From Pseudescherichia sp031987975 (lineage in GTDB: Bacteria > Pseudomonadota > Gammaproteobacteria > Enterobacterales > Enterobacteriaceae): a DNA stretch of 64,000 nt. Both the position numbers and the translations under genes were made by a program. The first letter of the stretch is position 1; each line of letters opens with the position of its first letter. The notes under the pieces were generated by a model. It was not told the DNA's origin and ran no database searches. It saw nothing but the letters and a program-made list of their open reading frames with translations. The stretch lies in the NCBI RefSeq assembly GCF_031987975.1, contig NZ_DALZYX010000002.1, forward strand, positions 310,001-374,000. Reading direction: 5' to 3'. Below are positions 62,075-64,000 of the stretch, one piece after another.

Positions 62075-62656
62075 ATGAATTTTCTTGCTCATTTACATCT
62101 GGCCCATTTAGCGAACAGCTCGCTTTCAGGCAACCTGCTCGCCGATTTCGTGCGCGGCAACCCGGACGGCACCTACCCTGACGAGGTGGTAGAGGGTATT
62201 CGTATGCACCGGCGCGTTGATGCCCTGACCGACGCCCTGCCGGAGGTGCGTGAAGCCAAGGCCTGGTTCCGCCCGGAGACGCGGCGCGTCGCGCCTATTA
62301 CGCTGGACGTGATGTGGGATCACTTTCTCTCCCGCCACTGGGCGCAGATCTCTCCCGATCGGCCGCTGACGGAGTTTGTCCGTTACGCCCGCGCTCAGGT
62401 GGCCACCATTCTGCCGGTATCGCCGCCGCAGTTCGTCAATCTTAATAGCTACCTGTGGTCGGAAAACTGGCTGGAGCGCTACCGCGAGATGGCATTTATT
62501 CAGCAGGTGCTGAACGGCATGGCTAACCGCCGTCCCCGCCTCGACGCCCTGCGCGACTCCTGGCACGATTTGGACGCCCACTACCCGGCGCTGGAGCAGC
62601 AGTTCTGGCAGTTCTATCCGCGCATGATGGATCAGGCGCAAAATAAGCAGCTTTAA
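62075..62656 (+). CDS. acpH: Acyl-carrier-protein phosphodiesterase
   Basis: A 193-residue AcpH (YajB), an HD-related hydrolase that cleaves 4'-phosphopantetheine from acyl carrier protein. Metal-ligand histidines and aspartates lie in LHLAHLANSSLSGNLLADF and HRRVDALTD. Divergent from queA, as in E. coli. Confidence 0.95.
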   Translation: MNFLAHLHLAHLANSSLSGNLLADFVRGNPDGTYPDEVVEGIRMHRRVDALTDALPEVREAKAWFRPETRRVAPITLDVMWDHFLSRHWAQISPDRPLTEFVRYARAQVATILPVSPPQFVNLNSYLWSENWLERYREMAFIQQVLNGMANRRPRLDALRDSWHDLDAHYPALEQQFWQFYPRMMDQAQNKQL

Positions 62657-62732
62657 GCATTGCGTTCTCTTTTCGCCCTCCTATACTGGCCGCGTTGCGC
62701 TAAATAACCTCATTATTAAAAGGAGATTTAAT

Positions 62733-63335
62733 ATGGTTCTGGTCACGCGTCCGGCTCCGGACTTTACTGCCGCGGCGGTATTAGGCAGCGGTGAGATCGT
62801 TGAGAAATTTAACTTCAAACAGCACACCGCAGGCAAAACTACGGTTCTCTTCTTCTGGCCGATGGACTTCACCTTCGTCTGCCCGTCTGAGCTGATCGCC
62901 TTCGATAAACGCTACGAAGAGTTCCAGCAGCGCGGCGTCGAAGTGGTCGGCGTCTCGTTTGACTCTGAGTTTGTCCATAACGCCTGGCGTAACACCCCGG
63001 TGGAGAAAGGCGGCATTGGGCCGGTGAAGTATGCGATGGTGGCGGATATCAAACGCGAAGTGCAGAAAGCCTGGGGCGTTGAGCATCCGGACGAAGGCGT
63101 GGCCCTGCGCGGATCTTTCCTGATTGATAAATCAGGCATCGTGCGCCATCAGGTAGTGAACGATCTGCCTTTGGGGCGTAACGTCGACGAAATGCTGCGT
63201 ATGGTGGATGCATTACAGTTCCACGAAGAGCATGGCGAAGTGTGCCCGGCCCAGTGGGAAAAAGGTAAAGAGGGAATGAACGCCTCTCCGGATGGCGTGG
63301 CGAAGTTCCTCAGCGAACACCTGACAAACCTGTAG
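62733..63335 (+). CDS. tsaA: Typical 2-Cys peroxiredoxin
   Basis: A 200-residue AhpC/TSA peroxiredoxin. The peroxidatic cysteine is in DFTFVCPSEL (near 50) and the resolving cysteine in GEVCPAQW (near 169). Salmonella has this gene, tsaA, at the same place by malZ; E. coli K-12 does not. AAGGAGA lies 8 nt before ATG 62733. It reduces H2O2 and organic peroxides; AhpC itself is encoded elsewhere. Confidence 0.9.
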   Translation: MVLVTRPAPDFTAAAVLGSGEIVEKFNFKQHTAGKTTVLFFWPMDFTFVCPSELIAFDKRYEEFQQRGVEVVGVSFDSEFVHNAWRNTPVEKGGIGPVKYAMVADIKREVQKAWGVEHPDEGVALRGSFLIDKSGIVRHQVVNDLPLGRNVDEMLRMVDALQFHEEHGEVCPAQWEKGKEGMNASPDGVAKFLSEHLTNL

Positions 63336-63342
63336 TTTTTAA

Positions 63343-63369
63343 CGCCGGGCAGCTGCCTGCCCGGCCTAC
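63343..63369. repeat. REP element between tsaA and malZ
   Basis: CGCCGGGCAGCTGCCTGCCCGGCC is an imperfect REP palindrome with the GGCCTAC tail, located between two convergent genes. Confidence 0.75.
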
Positions 63370-63377
63370 AGAACAGC

Positions 63378-64000
63378 TTAATTCCCCAACCAGACCGAAG
63401 CGGAAACCGCCGGCAGGTGCAGGGTATCCGCAACAATCTCTCCCTTACCCTCTTTGATCTGCCACTGCTTCACATCCATTAGCGGTGAGGCGGAGAGCGT
63501 GACATCAATTGCCGCTCCCCGGTTGATCGCCACCAGCAGACGCTGCTGCTGATAAACCCGCATAAAGATAAAAACGTCCCCTTCAGCGTGGATCACCTGG
63601 CAACCGCCGTAGCGCAGCGCTTTGGTTTTATGCCTGAGTTTTGCCATGCGCTGATAGAGCGCCAGCAGGGTAAGATCCTGCCGTTTTTTATCCCACGGAA
63701 AGGGCTTACGGCAGAAAGGATCGTTGTTGCCGTCCAGTCCGACCTCATCGCCGTAGTAGATGCAGGGTACGCCCGGCCAGGTAAAGAGCCAGACCACGCC
63801 CAGCGGCATGCGATCCATCTGTTTACCCAGCAGAGAAATAAACCGGGCGGTGTCATGGCTATCGAGCTGGTTAAACATGCGTAGCTGCTGCTGGTGCGAC
63901 AAACCGGCGCGGTAGTTATTCATCCACGCCGCACAGGTCTGGGCATCGAGCTGCTGCGGATCGTAGGAGATGTCGGTATTGGCCAGAAAGCCCCACAGCG
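63378..64000 (-). CDS. malZ: Maltodextrin glucosidase, 3' part (runs off the window)
   Basis: The C-terminal 207 residues of MalZ, cut by the right edge; the full E. coli protein has about 604 residues. The visible part starts LWGFLANTDISYDPQQLDAQ, contains the family-13 region IV FNQLDSHDTARF and the YYGDEVGLDG block, and ends in the C-terminal beta-sandwich. It removes glucose from maltodextrins. An internal methionine at 63923 is not the start. Confidence 0.95.
   Translation of the reverse strand, partial: LWGFLANTDISYDPQQLDAQTCAAWMNNYRAGLSHQQQLRMFNQLDSHDTARFISLLGKQMDRMPLGVVWLFTWPGVPCIYYGDEVGLDGNNDPFCRKPFPWDKKRQDLTLLALYQRMAKLRHKTKALRYGGCQVIHAEGDVFIFMRVYQQQRLLVAINRGAAIDVTLSASPLMDVKQWQIKEGKGEIVADTLHLPAVSASVWLGN

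Overview
The window is chromosomal DNA of a member of the Enterobacteriaceae. The gene order from malZ through tgt-secDF, ribDE-nusB, dxs-ispA, cyoABCDE, clpPX-lon, glnK-amtB and ffs to pdeB (ylaB) is the E. coli/Salmonella order seen in reverse, and most proteins are recognisable orthologues of E. coli proteins at nearly identical length. Several loci are not at this place in E. coli K-12: a cdsH cysteine desulfhydrase beside decR (Salmonella-like), tsaA beside malZ (Salmonella-like), a MetNIQ-like importer with an oxygenase, lacI-lacZ without lacY or lacA, a yczE/MocR pair, and a small ribbon-helix-helix gene pair. Conversely cof/ybaE and yajD are absent from their usual places. This fits an Enterobacter/Klebsiella-type relative; genus cannot be fixed from the sequence alone.

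Left accessory part (1-12.4 kb). A non-coding stretch with degenerate repeats and a strong terminator (1-352) is followed by a four-gene operon: a non-haem Fe(II) oxygenase and a MetQ/MetN/MetI-like importer. The c-di-GMP phosphodiesterase gene pdeB then converges on and overlaps lacZ. lacI and lacZ form a compact unit with a recognisable lac promoter, a CRP half-site and an operator; a second operator copy lies in front of lacI. A divergent yczE / MocR-regulator pair follows, then two small overlapping genes of unknown function that look like an antitoxin-toxin arrangement.

Core part I (12.6-33.4 kb). This holds 4.5S RNA (ffs), atl, ybaY, tesB, the nitrogen-regulated glnK-amtB operon (sigma-54 promoter plus NtrC-type sites), the mdlAB exporter, decR/cdsH for cysteine detoxification, queC, fadM, ybaV, ppiD, hupB, lon, clpX, clpP, tig and bolA. 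Protein folding and proteolysis genes cluster here (ppiD, lon, clpXP, trigger factor). Heat-shock sigma-32 promoters are readable in front of lon and clpP.

Core part II (33.6-64 kb). This holds yajG-ampG (muropeptide import), the cytochrome bo3 operon cyoABCDE behind an AT-rich ArcA-type control region, yajR, yajQ, panE-yajL, thiI, xseB-ispA-dxs (isoprenoid precursors), yajO, the nrdR-ribD-ribE-nusB-thiL-pgpA run (riboflavin, thiamine, phospholipid), yajI, tsx, queA-tgt-yajC-secD-secF (queuosine tRNA modification and Sec translocation), acpH, tsaA and the 3' part of malZ, which runs off the right edge.

No tRNA, rRNA, CRISPR array, prophage or intact insertion sequence was found. The most unusual points are the repeat-bearing non-coding block at the left edge, the oxygenase/importer operon, the lac unit with a repressor that ends before the tetramerisation helix, the small RHH pair, and a hairpin that covers the place where an ampG ribosome-binding site should be.
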